Of a DNA stretch of 64,000 bases, positions 41,201 to 49,226 are shown in pieces. Every line of letters begins with the position of its first letter. Within the stretch, counting starts at the first letter, position 1. A program made the position numbers and the translations under genes. The notes below the pieces were generated by a model, which was not told where the DNA came from, searched no databases, and saw nothing but the letters and a program-made list of their open reading frames with translations. This DNA comes from Amycolatopsis orientalis DSM 40040 = KCTC 9412 (GTDB lineage Bacteria; Actinomycetota; Actinomycetes; Mycobacteriales; Pseudonocardiaceae): assembly GCF_000478275.1 (NCBI RefSeq), contig NZ_ASJB01000069.1, positions 169,062 to 233,061 of the forward strand, in the 5' to 3' direction.

Positions 41201-42753
41201 GCCGCCGCCTCCAGTGCCAGGAACAGGTCGACGCGGTCCGCCGTCCGCCCCACGTCCCGTCCGGTCAGCTCCGCGACCTTGGCGAGCCGGTTGCGCAGGG
41301 TGTTGACGTGCACGTACAGGGCGGCGGCGGTGGCCGCCCACTGGCCGTCGTGGTCGAGGAACGCCCGCAGCGTCGTCTCCAGGTCGCCGTCGCGGACGCG
41401 GTCGTGCTCGCGCAGCGGACCGAGCAGGGCGTCGGCGAAGGCATGGCGCCACTGCTCGTCGTGCGATTCCAGCAGTAGCCGGTAACTGCCCAGCTCGGCG
41501 AAACTCGCCGCCACCGGGCCGCCGCGCCTGCCGCGGAGCACACGACAAGCTTCACGGCTGCGCAACAACGGCGTGCGCAGCCCGGCCGCACCGGAGACGG
41601 GATCGGCCAGCCCGACGACCACGCGCCCGCCCCCGGACCGGTGTGCCACCGCCGCCGCCAGCCGGGGTGCGAGCGCCGCGGGTGACCGCGTTCCCGACCG
41701 CCAGGACAGCACCGCAACGACGTCCCGGCTGCCCGCCGCCACGACCGCGGGCAAACCGTCGGCCAGCAGGAAATCGGTCACGGCCTCCGCCATCCCCGGC
41801 CGGGTCGCGGCGTCGTCGTCACCCGCGAACGCCAGCGCGAAGACCGCGAGCGGCCCGTCCGGATCGACCCCGAAAGCGCGCAGCCTGCCCGGCACCTCCG
41901 CGGCCCGTTGCGCGCCGGAGAGGACCATGTCCAGCAGCTCGACGGCGAACCGCATCTCGATCGCCTGCACCGCCTGATGCCGCGCGACCTCCAGGCTGAG
42001 GTAGCGCGCGGTCTGCTCCAGCGCGTCCCGCTCCCCTTGGCTCAGTTCGGCCACGGGACGCAGACAGAGCAGCGCGGCGTCCGCTTCGCCGATCGCGCCG
42101 ACCGGGAACAGCGCCGCCCGCGTCCCCGCGCCCAGATCGGCTTCCAGTGGCGGTGGATGCCCGGCCAAGGCCTCCGCCGCGGCGCGCAGTTGCCCGGCGT
42201 CGAGTACGGCACCGGCCGCCGCCAGCTCCCGGCCCATCCGGTCCACGACCGCCAGCGGCAGCTCGTGCTCCCCGCGAAGGACCGCCAGCACCCCGGAAGC
42301 ACCGGCGCCCCTCGACAACGCCGAAGTCAGCTCGTCCCCTCGGCGCACCAGCGACATCAGCGCGTGCTGCCTGCCCCTGGCCTGGATCGCCGCCGCGGCG
42401 CGGGTGACCGCCGTGAACGGCACCGCCACCGAGATCTCCAGCAGCGGCAGCGCGGCTTCCCGGCACGCCTCGGCGAGGGCCGGGGGTGTGTCGGGCTGCT
42501 CGACGCGCAGACCGAAGATGATCCCCGCCGCTCCCGCGCGGACCACCCGCGCGACGAAGTCCGCCGGCTCGGTGCGGTCCAGCCACAGGCCGTTGGTCAG
42601 CACGACCTCGCGCTCGCGGACGTACGGCGCGGGGTCGGGCAGCTCGGTGTTGTGCACCCACAGCACCTGCTCGTCCAGTGCCCCGTCGCGGCCGGGAACG
42701 ACCACGCTCAGTTCGAGGTCCGGGTCCGCGACCAGCGCCGCCAGGCTCAGCAT
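41188..42753 (-). CDS. PucR-family transcriptional regulator
   Basis: A 521-residue regulator. The N-terminal PucR domain begins LSLAALVADPDLELSVVVPG; a GGDEF-like middle follows; the C-terminal helix-turn-helix reads TLRAFLDHDGQWAATAAALY then VHVNTLRNRLAKVAELTG. PucR proteins control purine and amino-acid nitrogen catabolism. It is convergent with, and a likely regulator of, the DUF1989 operon. I chose ATG 42753 because the domain begins there; a longer frame adds 46 residues across the divergent promoter. Confidence 0.9.
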   Translation of the reverse strand: MLSLAALVADPDLELSVVVPGRDGALDEQVLWVHNTELPDPAPYVREREVVLTNGLWLDRTEPADFVARVVRAGAAGIIFGLRVEQPDTPPALAEACREAALPLLEISVAVPFTAVTRAAAAIQARGRQHALMSLVRRGDELTSALSRGAGASGVLAVLRGEHELPLAVVDRMGRELAAAGAVLDAGQLRAAAEALAGHPPPLEADLGAGTRAALFPVGAIGEADAALLCLRPVAELSQGERDALEQTARYLSLEVARHQAVQAIEMRFAVELLDMVLSGAQRAAEVPGRLRAFGVDPDGPLAVFALAFAGDDDAATRPGMAEAVTDFLLADGLPAVVAAGSRDVVAVLSWRSGTRSPAALAPRLAAAVAHRSGGGRVVVGLADPVSGAAGLRTPLLRSREACRVLRGRRGGPVAASFAELGSYRLLLESHDEQWRHAFADALLGPLREHDRVRDGDLETTLRAFLDHDGQWAATAAALYVHVNTLRNRLAKVAELTGRDVGRTADRVDLFLALEAAAQSG

Positions 42754-42871
42754 GGCTGTGAATATATCCAGCCGGAGTTGTCCTTCATGGACGATCGGCC
42801 ATTTCATCGGTTTTTCATGCTCGCGAATTAGCGTGCGCTCGAAGGCACTTCGGGATTCGAGGAGACCAACT

Positions 42872-44104
42872 GTGACGGCTGTTTCGCGCACGATCGCCGA
42901 GCGCTACACCTTGCTCGAGAAGCTGGGCGACGACGGGGCGGCCGTGCTGTGGCGCGGCGAGGACGGATCCGGCGGCCGCGAGGTCGCGATCAAGGAACTG
43001 CCGCTGCCCGCCGTCGACGAGGCGGCCCGCGCGGCGCTCGTGGAACGGCTTCGGCGCGAGGCCATGTCCGGGGTGGATCATCCGTCGGTGGTGCCCGTCC
43101 ACGAGGTCGTGGTCGCGGACGGCGCGGCCTTCCTCGTGATGGATCCCGTGGAAGCGCGGACCTTGGAGGACTTGACGTCGGCCGGTCCGCTGGAGCCGCG
43201 GTTCGTGGCCGAAATCGGCGGAAAGGTACTCGGCGCGCTCGCTGCCGCGCATACGGCGGGCGTCGTGCACGGGGACGTGCGGCCCGCGAACATCCTGGTG
43301 TGCCCCGACGGCGCGGTGAAGCTGACCGGTTTCGGGATCGCCAAGGCCCTCGATCCGGCGGGCACACCGGCCTTCCTCGCCCCCGAAACGATCGCGGGGC
43401 ACGAAGGCACTCCCCACTCCGATCTCTGGTCGCTCGGCGTGACACTGCTCAGCGCGAGCGAGGGCGGGAATCCCTTCCAGCGGAGGAACGTCGCGGCCAC
43501 GCTGTACGCCGTCGTCAACGAGCAGCCGTCCTTCACCCGGACACACGGCCCGCTCGCGGACGTCCTCCGGGGGCTGCTGGCGAAGGCCCCGCAAGCGCGC
43601 ATGCTGCCGGACCACTCGTTCCCGCTGCTGGCCCAGGCCGCGAGCGGGGTCGAAACCCCGGCACCGGTCCTGCCCGCGCCGCCGCGTCCCGGACTCGCCG
43701 CGCCCTCGGCGTTCGCGGTCGTGGCAGGCGTGGCGAGCATGCTCTTCGGCTTCTACGTACTGGCCGACGCGATGATGATCCACCGCGCGTACTTCGTGTT
43801 CGACATACTCTGGCCGCCACTGCTGCTCGCCCGCGTCGGGATCGTGCTGGCGGGCGCACTGTGGGTGGCCGGTGGCGGTCTTCTGTTCGCCAGGGTCCGC
43901 CATGGCCAGGTCATGCTCAGCGTCGCCGGCGGGCTGACGCTGCTCACCGTGCTGATGCTGAACGCGGTCGACGACGAACGGGAGTACTTCGGCCTCGCCC
44001 TGCAACCGGGTCTCACCCTCGACCTCCTGGCCCTCGTCTTCGCCGTCGTCCTGACCATCGTCGTGTGGTTCGTCCCGGCCGAACGTCGTCCTGCTGTGGG
44101 CTGA
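42872..44104 (+). CDS. Membrane-anchored Ser/Thr protein kinase-like protein, probable pseudokinase
   Basis: A 410-residue protein with an N-terminal Hanks-type kinase domain (about 8-260) and four C-terminal hydrophobic helices (about 280-400). The ATP-anchoring Lys41 (VAIKEL) and catalytic-loop Asp135 (HGDVRPANIL) are present. The Mg-binding DFG motif reads TGFG with Gly153 instead of Asp, and the glycine loop LGDDGAAV is poor. Catalytic activity is therefore doubtful. GTG 42872 has GAGGAG upstream. Its stop lies within a hairpin. It is divergent from PucR and precedes the ClpP pair. Confidence 0.85.
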   Translation: MTAVSRTIAERYTLLEKLGDDGAAVLWRGEDGSGGREVAIKELPLPAVDEAARAALVERLRREAMSGVDHPSVVPVHEVVVADGAAFLVMDPVEARTLEDLTSAGPLEPRFVAEIGGKVLGALAAAHTAGVVHGDVRPANILVCPDGAVKLTGFGIAKALDPAGTPAFLAPETIAGHEGTPHSDLWSLGVTLLSASEGGNPFQRRNVAATLYAVVNEQPSFTRTHGPLADVLRGLLAKAPQARMLPDHSFPLLAQAASGVETPAPVLPAPPRPGLAAPSAFAVVAGVASMLFGFYVLADAMMIHRAYFVFDILWPPLLLARVGIVLAGALWVAGGGLLFARVRHGQVMLSVAGGLTLLTVLMLNAVDDEREYFGLALQPGLTLDLLALVFAVVLTIVVWFVPAERRPAVG

Positions 44105-44118
44105 TCCGCCCACAGCAG
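44091..44118. terminator. Hairpin containing the pseudokinase stop
   Basis: CTGCTGTGGGC-N6-GCCCACAGCAG is a perfect stem whose loop includes the TGA of the upstream gene. It separates the kinase gene from the clpP pair. Confidence 0.8.
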
Positions 44119-44149
44119 AGAAACCGGCGGACGGCCGGGCCCCGGCGGC

Positions 44150-44788
44150 ATGGTCGGGGACATGACCGACAACGAGAAACAGCCGCTCTTCGACCAACGG
44201 CTCCGGGAACGGTTCTTCAGCCAGCGCGTGCTGGTCCTCGACGGCGCGCTCGACGACGACAACGGGACGGTGCTCACCACCCAGCTGCTGTCACTGGCGA
44301 GCGAGGACCCGCGCAAGGACATCGCGTTGTGGATCCATTCGCCGGGCGGCTCGGTCCCGTCGATGCTGGCGATCCGCGACGTGATGCGGCTCGTGCCGTG
44401 CGATGTCGCCACCCTCGCGCTGGGATTGGCGTGCAGTGCCGGGCAATTCCTGCTGTCCGCGGGCACGCCGGGCAAACGGTTCGCCCTGCCGCACGCGCGG
44501 ATCCTGATGCACCAGGGTTCGGCGGGCATCGGCGGTTCGGCCGTCGAGGTGGAGGTGCAGGCGGACGATCTGCGCTACACCCGGGACACGGTGCTCGGCC
44601 TCATCGCCGAGGACACCGGGCAGCCCATCGACCGGATCTTCGCCGATTCCCTGCACGATCGCTGGTTCACCACCGAGCAGGCGCGCGAATACGGCTTCAT
44701 CGACCACGTCGTCGAACGGCTCGACCAGGTCGTCCCCGTGCGCACTCACAAACTCGGCCTCGGTTCGGAAAGGGGTGTCGGCGCATGA
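44150..44788 (+). CDS. clpP: ClpP-family serine protease subunit, catalytically intact
   Basis: A 212-residue ClpP homologue. The triad is Ser96 (LACSAGQFLL), His121 (ILMHQG) and Asp170 (LHDRWF); spacings of 25 and 49 equal those of E. coli ClpP. The peptidase would assemble in a tetradecamer with Clp ATPases in the cytoplasm. Translation may start at 44150 or at the ATG 44162. Its stop overlaps the next start (ATGA), as in the clpP3-clpP4 operon of Streptomyces, which this locus resembles. Confidence 0.9.
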   Translation: MVGDMTDNEKQPLFDQRLRERFFSQRVLVLDGALDDDNGTVLTTQLLSLASEDPRKDIALWIHSPGGSVPSMLAIRDVMRLVPCDVATLALGLACSAGQFLLSAGTPGKRFALPHARILMHQGSAGIGGSAVEVEVQADDLRYTRDTVLGLIAEDTGQPIDRIFADSLHDRWFTTEQAREYGFIDHVVERLDQVVPVRTHKLGLGSERGVGA

Positions 44789-45375
44789 GCAGCTACACCA
44801 TCCCCAACGTCATTTCCCGCAGTCCCGCCGGCGAGCGGATCATGGACGTCTACTCGCATCTGCTGTCGGAGCGGATCATCTACCTCGGGACCGCGATCGA
44901 CTCCGGCGTGGCGAACGCGCTGATCACCCAGCTGCTCTACCTGGAGGCGGACAACCCGGAGCAGGAGATCAACCTCTACATCAACACCGAGGGCGGCGAC
45001 CCGTCCGCGATGCTCGCGCTCTACGACACCATGCGCTTCATCAAGGCGCCGGTGGCGACGACCTGTGTCGGCCAGGCCGTCGCGGCGGGGGCGATCCTGC
45101 TGGCCGCGGGCGAGGCCGGGCACCGGTTCGTGCTGCCCCACACCCGCGTGGTGCTGCACCAGCCCGCGGCGCAGGGCCGCGGCACGATCCCGGACCTGAT
45201 CCTCCAGGCCGACGAGGTCGTGCGGGTGCGGACGCAGCTCGAGGAGATCCTTTCCGCCCATACCGGTCGCAGCGTCGCGGATCTCCGGCACGACACCGAC
45301 AGGGACCGCGTGTTCGACGCGGCGGGCGCTGTCGCCTACGGGCTCGCGGACCGCGTCCTCGATCAGCGCGACTGA
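44785..45375 (+). CDS. ClpP-family subunit lacking the nucleophile serine
   Basis: A 196-residue ClpP homologue coupled to the preceding one. The ClpP fold is well preserved (RIIYLGTAIDSGVANALITQ, INTEGGDPSAMLALYDTM, VLPHTRVVLHQP), and His125 and Asp174 are in place. The nucleophile position is Ala100: GQAVAAGAILLAAG replaces the usual GQAASMGA. It is thus a ClpR-like inactive subunit that probably forms mixed rings with the active partner. A PopR-like regulator gene is convergent just downstream. Confidence 0.9.
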   Translation: MSSYTIPNVISRSPAGERIMDVYSHLLSERIIYLGTAIDSGVANALITQLLYLEADNPEQEINLYINTEGGDPSAMLALYDTMRFIKAPVATTCVGQAVAAGAILLAAGEAGHRFVLPHTRVVLHQPAAQGRGTIPDLILQADEVVRVRTQLEEILSAHTGRSVADLRHDTDRDRVFDAAGAVAYGLADRVLDQRD

Positions 45376-45379
45376 CCGC

Positions 45380-45727
45380 TCAGGCGGCCATGAGCACGGG
45401 TCCCGCCGGGCGGCGGCCGACCGCGAGACCCGTGCCGCGGCGCCGCCGGACCGAGCCCGCGATGCCGACGAGCAGATCCGCCAGGTCGACCCCGAGCGCG
45501 CCGGTGACCGCGGCGATCATCTCGCTGGAAGGCTCTTTGCGGCCGCGCTCGATCTCCGACAGGTACTGCGGGGAGATCCCGGCGCGCTCCGCGACGTCGA
45601 CGAGACGGCCGCCTTGTTCCTCCCTGGCCGCGCGCAGGCTCTGGCCCAGCACCTCACGCCACAGCGGTTCCGGCTCGCGATCGGCGGTGGAGGCGCGCTT
45701 CTGGTGGAAAGGGAGGATGTCCGCCAT
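45380..45727 (-). CDS. XRE-family regulator, PopR/ClgR-like
   Basis: A 115-residue protein with an XRE helix-turn-helix (VLGQSLRAAREEQGGRLVDV, then AERAGISPQYLSEIERGRKE PSSEM), the wording of ClgR and PopR, activators of clp genes. It ends VLMAA. Streptomyces PopR controls clpP3 clpP4 and is degraded through its C-terminal alanines, so both location and C-terminus fit. The gene converges on the clpP pair with four bases between stops. Confidence 0.85.
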   Translation of the reverse strand: MADILPFHQKRASTADREPEPLWREVLGQSLRAAREEQGGRLVDVAERAGISPQYLSEIERGRKEPSSEMIAAVTGALGVDLADLLVGIAGSVRRRRGTGLAVGRRPAGPVLMAA

Positions 45728-45772
45728 ACGGTCATCGTGTCATCGGGACGGGGCCCGCGTGCGCTGTTCCGC

Positions 45773-46219
45773 TCAAGGCGAAACCCAGGCCGAGGCGGCG
45801 ACACCGCGCAGGGCCTCGTTCAACCGGGTCCGGACCTCCTCCGGGCTCAACCCGAGTTCCGCCGCGACGGCGGGAGCGGGAATGGACCGACGACGCTCGA
45901 CCACCGCTTCGACGACGACACGCTGAGGCGCGGGCAGCGCCCGGTATTCGTCCAGGAGGACGGCGTCCTCCAGCGCTTTGGCGAGCAGTCCTTTGTCGAC
46001 ACGGCTTTCGAGCACGAGCTGGAGGGCGGAAACCACCCTGTCGCGATCCTCGCGGGAGACCAGGACCGGATCCGGCAGGAGACCTTCCCCGCGCAGGTCC
46101 CTGGCGATCCGCACGGCCGTCCGCCGCGAGATCCCGACCCCGGCGATCACGTGGAAGATCAGCGCGACCAGCCGATCCGGCCGCGCGCCGGCTTCGACGC
46201 GCCGGTGCTGGAGCAACAC
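45773..46219 (-). CDS. Hypothetical helix-turn-helix-like protein
   Basis: A 148-residue predicted helical protein from GTG 46219. One segment reads GVGISRRTAVRIARDLRGEG, another PAPQRVVVEAVVERRRSIPA followed by VAAELGLSPEEVRTRLNEAL, which looks like a sigma-region-4-type helix-turn-helix. Codon third positions are strongly G/C, and no competing frame is convincing. A clear ribosome site is not seen, so the start is uncertain. It fills the gap between the PopR-like and GlxA-type genes. Confidence 0.55.
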   Translation of the reverse strand: MLLQHRRVEAGARPDRLVALIFHVIAGVGISRRTAVRIARDLRGEGLLPDPVLVSREDRDRVVSALQLVLESRVDKGLLAKALEDAVLLDEYRALPAPQRVVVEAVVERRRSIPAPAVAAELGLSPEEVRTRLNEALRGVAASAWVSP

Positions 46220-46271
46220 GAGTGGGGAATACCCACGCCCGCGCACGCCAAACCCCGGCCACCCGTCCGGA

Positions 46272-47207
46272 TCACGAGCCGCGGAACGCCCGCCGGTAGG
46301 CACCCGGCGTCGTACCGACCTGGGCGCGGAACCGGCGGCGGAGGTTGACCGCCGACGTGAGCCCGACGCGGGCCGCGATCACTTCCACCGGCAGATCGGT
46401 CTCCTCCAGCAGGGTGCGCGCCTCGGTCACCCGGCGTGTCAGCAGCCATCCGCCCGGCGTCGTACCGAGCCTGTCGGCGAATCGCCGGGCGAGGGTGCGC
46501 GGCGAGACGCTGAGGTACGCGGCCAGCTCGCCCACCGACAACGGTGTCCCGAGCCGCGCGCCCGCCCATTCGAGGAGGCCGTCCAGCTCGTCCGAGGGCG
46601 ACGGGGCGGGCACGAACTGCGCCTGACCGCCGTCGCGATGCGGCGGCATCACCATGTGGCGCGCGACGAGCGCGGCGTGCGCGGCCCCATGGTCCCGCCG
46701 GACGAGGTGCAGGCAGAGGTCGATCCCCGCGCCCGCCCCGGCGCTCGTGGCGACGTCGCCGTGATCCACATAGAGCACGTCGGCTTCCACGCGGATCCGG
46801 GGGAATTCCTCCTGCAGCCGGGCCGCGCACGCCCAGTGTGTCGTCGCCGAACGGCCGTCCAGCAGCCCGGTGCGGGCCAGCGCGAACACCCCGGAACAGA
46901 TCGTGACGAGCCGCGCTCCCCTGGCGTGCGCGCGCAGAAGCGCCCGGCGCACGGGAGCGGACAACGGCGCGTCCACCGGGGTCCAGCCCGGGATGAGCAC
47001 GGTGTCCGCGGCCGCCAGCGCGGAAAGGCCGCGGGTCACGGAGATCGCGTATCCGGCCGTGGTCGGTACCGGACCGGGTTTCTCGGTGCAGATGTCGAAG
47101 TCGTAGTACCGCGGCACCCCGGCTCGCTCCGTCCCGAAGACCTCGGCGGCGATGCCGAGTTCGAACGTCGACTGCACCGGCCGCACGAGGGCCGTCACAC
47201 GATGCAT
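46272..47207 (-). CDS. GlxA-family AraC-type regulator
   Basis: A 311-residue regulator with an N-terminal DJ-1/PfpI (glutamine amidotransferase-like) domain, including VTICSGVFALARTGLLDGRS, and a C-terminal pair of AraC helix-turn-helices (LAAYLSVSPRTLARRFADRL and IAARVGLTSAVNLRRRFRAQ). GlxA-type proteins sense small molecules through the first domain. I favour the ATG at 47207 (HRVTALV) over 47225. It is divergent from the small cupin gene 71 bp away and probably regulates it. Confidence 0.9.
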   Translation of the reverse strand: MHRVTALVRPVQSTFELGIAAEVFGTERAGVPRYYDFDICTEKPGPVPTTAGYAISVTRGLSALAAADTVLIPGWTPVDAPLSAPVRRALLRAHARGARLVTICSGVFALARTGLLDGRSATTHWACAARLQEEFPRIRVEADVLYVDHGDVATSAGAGAGIDLCLHLVRRDHGAAHAALVARHMVMPPHRDGGQAQFVPAPSPSDELDGLLEWAGARLGTPLSVGELAAYLSVSPRTLARRFADRLGTTPGGWLLTRRVTEARTLLEETDLPVEVIAARVGLTSAVNLRRRFRAQVGTTPGAYRRAFRGS

Positions 47208-47278
47208 GGCAGGAAAATACCCCATGGTGTCTTGTCCGACACTTTCCGGCGGCTCGATGTCGACGGCAGCATGGGGTC

Positions 47279-47614
47279 ATGCACCCCGAGATCCTCGCCC
47301 AAGAGGGCTACACTTCCGTCTCCGTCAAGGATTCCCCCGTCCGCGAGATCTTCCCCGGGATCCGCTTACGTCCTTTGTGGACAGGACAGCACGGGGCGCA
47401 CGCCAACGTGCTGGAGATGGATCCCGGCACGTCATGGCCGCGCCGCGACGTCCACGAACCGGGCCCGGAGGAGGTGTACGTCCTCTCGGGCACCTTCAAC
47501 GACGGCGCGCGTGACTATCCGGCGGGCACTTTCCTGCATGCTCCGGCCGGTTCCTGGCACGTGCCCGCTTCGGTCACCGGATGCACGCTCTTCGTCTTCT
47601 ACCCGGAGGGATGA
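47279..47614 (+). CDS. Cupin-domain protein (ChrR-like)
   Basis: A 111-residue single cupin. The barrel motifs are ANVLEMDPGTSWPRRDVHEP then GPEEVYVLSGTFNDGARDYP, with AGTFLHAPAGSWHVP as the second motif; His/Glu residues there usually bind a metal. It resembles the ChrR anti-sigma cupin but has no zinc-binding N-terminus, so an enzymatic or sensing role is equally possible. It is divergent from the GlxA-type regulator. Palindrome H follows 16 bp after the stop. Confidence 0.88.
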   Translation: MHPEILAQEGYTSVSVKDSPVREIFPGIRLRPLWTGQHGAHANVLEMDPGTSWPRRDVHEPGPEEVYVLSGTFNDGARDYPAGTFLHAPAGSWHVPASVTGCTLFVFYPEG

Positions 47615-47630
47615 CTTTCGGCCCGGTGAG

Positions 47631-47674
47631 TCGTGAGTGGTAATGACGGTTCTAACCGTCATTACCACTCACGA
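47631..47674. repeat. 44-bp dispersed palindrome, copy H (perfect)
   Basis: A perfect common-form palindrome with CT centre, between the cupin gene and the convergent pentapeptide pseudogene. It is the last copy in the window. Confidence 0.92.
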
Positions 47675-47707
47675 GACTGGACCGGCTTGGCACGCCCGCG
47701 GCGCGGC

Positions 47708-48229
47708 TCAGCCGATGACCGACAAACTGCTCTCAGCCCACCGCCCCGTCGCCGCGAATTCCGTTTCGGTGAAATGACAGTCCACAAAGGTCAGTCGCGA
47801 CAGGTAGCCGGAGAACACGACCGCGCTCTTGACGCGGACGACGTCCACCGACGCGTAGTCGGATCGCGCGTTTTCGACGTACAGATCGGAGGCGGAGGTG
47901 ATCGACACGCCGAGCCCGATCGCCCGGCAGTCAAGGATTTCGGCTCGGCGCGCGGTCAGCTCGCGGATGGTCGCGTTGGACAGATCGACACCTTCGAAGA
48001 CGACATCGGACAACGCCAGCCTGTCGAGCCGGGCGTTCGCCAGGTTCACGTCCGAGACGAGGGAGCGCGTGATCTCCCCTCACCCGCGGACCCCGTCGTG
48101 GTCACCGCCGTCGAGATGAACGGAGTCGAAATCGAAGTCACCCCGGAACAATGCCTCCTCGCGCGCGAGCCCATCCCGCTCGACCGAGGGCCGCCGCACC
48201 TTGACGCCGTCGAAATCCCGGAATTCCAT
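47708..48229 (-). pseudogene. Pentapeptide-repeat protein interrupted by an in-frame TGA
   Basis: From ATG 48229 the frame reads MEFRDFDGVKVRRPSVERDG and on to DGVRG, meets TGA at 48082-48080, then continues in the same frame with GEITRSLVSDVNLANARLDR and pentapeptide-like repeats (LALSD VVFEG VDLSN ATIRE) to the stop at 47708. Both halves have the same coding character, so a full protein of about 173 residues has been split by a nonsense codon. The 3' part could still be translated from a GTG at 48049. Function of the family is varied and unknown here. Confidence 0.7.
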
Positions 48230-48263
48230 GGCCGGACCGTACCCGGCGACCGGCCTTTCACCC

Positions 48264-48293
48264 GAAAAAGGGGCCCGCCCGAAGGCGGACCCC
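48264..48293 (-). terminator. Intrinsic terminator of the CsbD gene
   Basis: On the minus strand GGGGTCCGCC-TTCG-GGCGGGCCCC is followed by CTTTTTC, a stem with a T-tract. This classical rho-independent form is rare in such GC-rich DNA and is the clearest one in the window. Confidence 0.85.
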
Positions 48294-48307
48294 GTTCGGC
48301 CGTCGAC

Positions 48308-48484
48308 TCAGTCCCGAACGCCCTTCACCGCGTCCTTGATCTTCTCTCCGGCCTGCTTCACGTTGGCCTTGCCCTGCTCGGCTTTGCCTTCGGCCTGCCA
48401 CTGCTCGTTGTCCGTGGCGTTTCCGACGGCTTCCTTGGCCTTACCCTTGAGTTCTTCCGCCTTGTTCTCGGCCTTGTCGTTCAT
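48308..48484 (-). CDS. CsbD-family stress protein
   Basis: A 58-residue highly charged protein, MNDKAENKAEELKGKAKEAV then GNATDNEQWQAEGKAEQGK, an exact CsbD pattern. In Bacillus csbD is sigma-B dependent; the molecular role is unknown. GGAGG lies six bases before the ATG. It directly follows, and overlaps by 44 bp, the gene for an anti-sigma-type ATPase, which fits a general-stress context. Confidence 0.93.
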   Translation of the reverse strand: MNDKAENKAEELKGKAKEAVGNATDNEQWQAEGKAEQGKANVKQAGEKIKDAVKGVRD

Positions 48485-48944
48485 CGGGCCTCCGTTCGTT
48501 GTGGTCCGGTGCCTCCGGATACCCGTCATTCCCGCTCTGAAACGGGCTCCGTCTGGCTAGTTCGGCCCATACGGTCTTGCCGTCGTGGCGGACTTCCTGA
48601 CCCCAGGCCGAAGAACACGCTTCGATCAGGGCGAGGCCGCGGCCGCCGTGGTCCGTGGGTGGACGCGGGACGGCGGGTGTGCGGGCGGAGTCGTCCACCT
48701 CGACCAGCAGCCGGCCGGGCAGCCACACCAACCGCACCCGGCGCGGTGGCTTCCCGTGCCGCAACGCGTTGGACACCAGTTCGTCCAGTACGAGAATGGT
48801 GTCCGCGAGTTCCTCCTCCGCGAGGTCCGGGAGTTTCGCGCGCGCCCAGGCCCGCACCCGGGCGGGCTCGGTCAGGTCCGCATCGGCCCGCAGAGGCAGA
48901 CTCGCGACCTGGTCAGCGGTCCGCGCGGCCTGCTCGGTGTACAC
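48441..48944 (-). CDS. RsbW/SpoIIAB-like ATP-binding (anti-sigma-type) protein
   Basis: A 167-residue HATPase_c protein. The N-box is VLDELVSNALRHG and the G-box DHGGRGLALIEACSSAWG. Such stand-alone ATPases act as serine kinases that bind sigma or anti-anti-sigma factors. No partner gene is adjacent. GTG 48944 has AGGGAGG upstream. The basic C-terminal tail is read from DNA that also encodes the CsbD start, so the last 15 residues may be non-essential. Confidence 0.88.
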   Translation of the reverse strand: MYTEQAARTADQVASLPLRADADLTEPARVRAWARAKLPDLAEEELADTILVLDELVSNALRHGKPPRRVRLVWLPGRLLVEVDDSARTPAVPRPPTDHGGRGLALIEACSSAWGQEVRHDGKTVWAELARRSPFQSGNDGYPEAPDHNERRPDERQGREQGGRTQG

Positions 48945-49019
48945 GGGGACCTCCCTGTGTTCGGTGACCCGTCAGGGGCTCACCGAACCCGGATACCCCG
49001 AATGCGCGATCCTTAACGG

Positions 49020-49226
49020 TCAACGTTCGCTCCCCGTGTGACCGCACGGGTAGACCGTTTTCGCGGCGAGGGTTTCGCACGCCGGGCAATTGTTCACCGG
49101 CCGCTCGCGACGGCCCCAGAACGGGTGGGTGGCCCCGCAGAGCGCGGTGACCGGGTCACCCCGGCCGGGATCCGGATTGCAGGCGGGGCAATAGGCGTGC
49201 GCCGCCCGTTCGATTTCGGCGGTCAT
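49020..49226 (-). CDS. Small zinc-ribbon-like protein
   Basis: A 68-residue protein with two CPAC pairs (AYCPACNP, NNCPACET), plus Cys in TALCGATH and YPCGHTG, probably binding one or two zinc ions. I do not assign a named family beyond a DUF3039-like look. Its ATG overlaps the stop of the MFS gene (ATGA), so the two are coupled. Confidence 0.7.
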   Translation of the reverse strand: MTAEIERAAHAYCPACNPDPGRGDPVTALCGATHPFWGRRERPVNNCPACETLAAKTVYPCGHTGSER

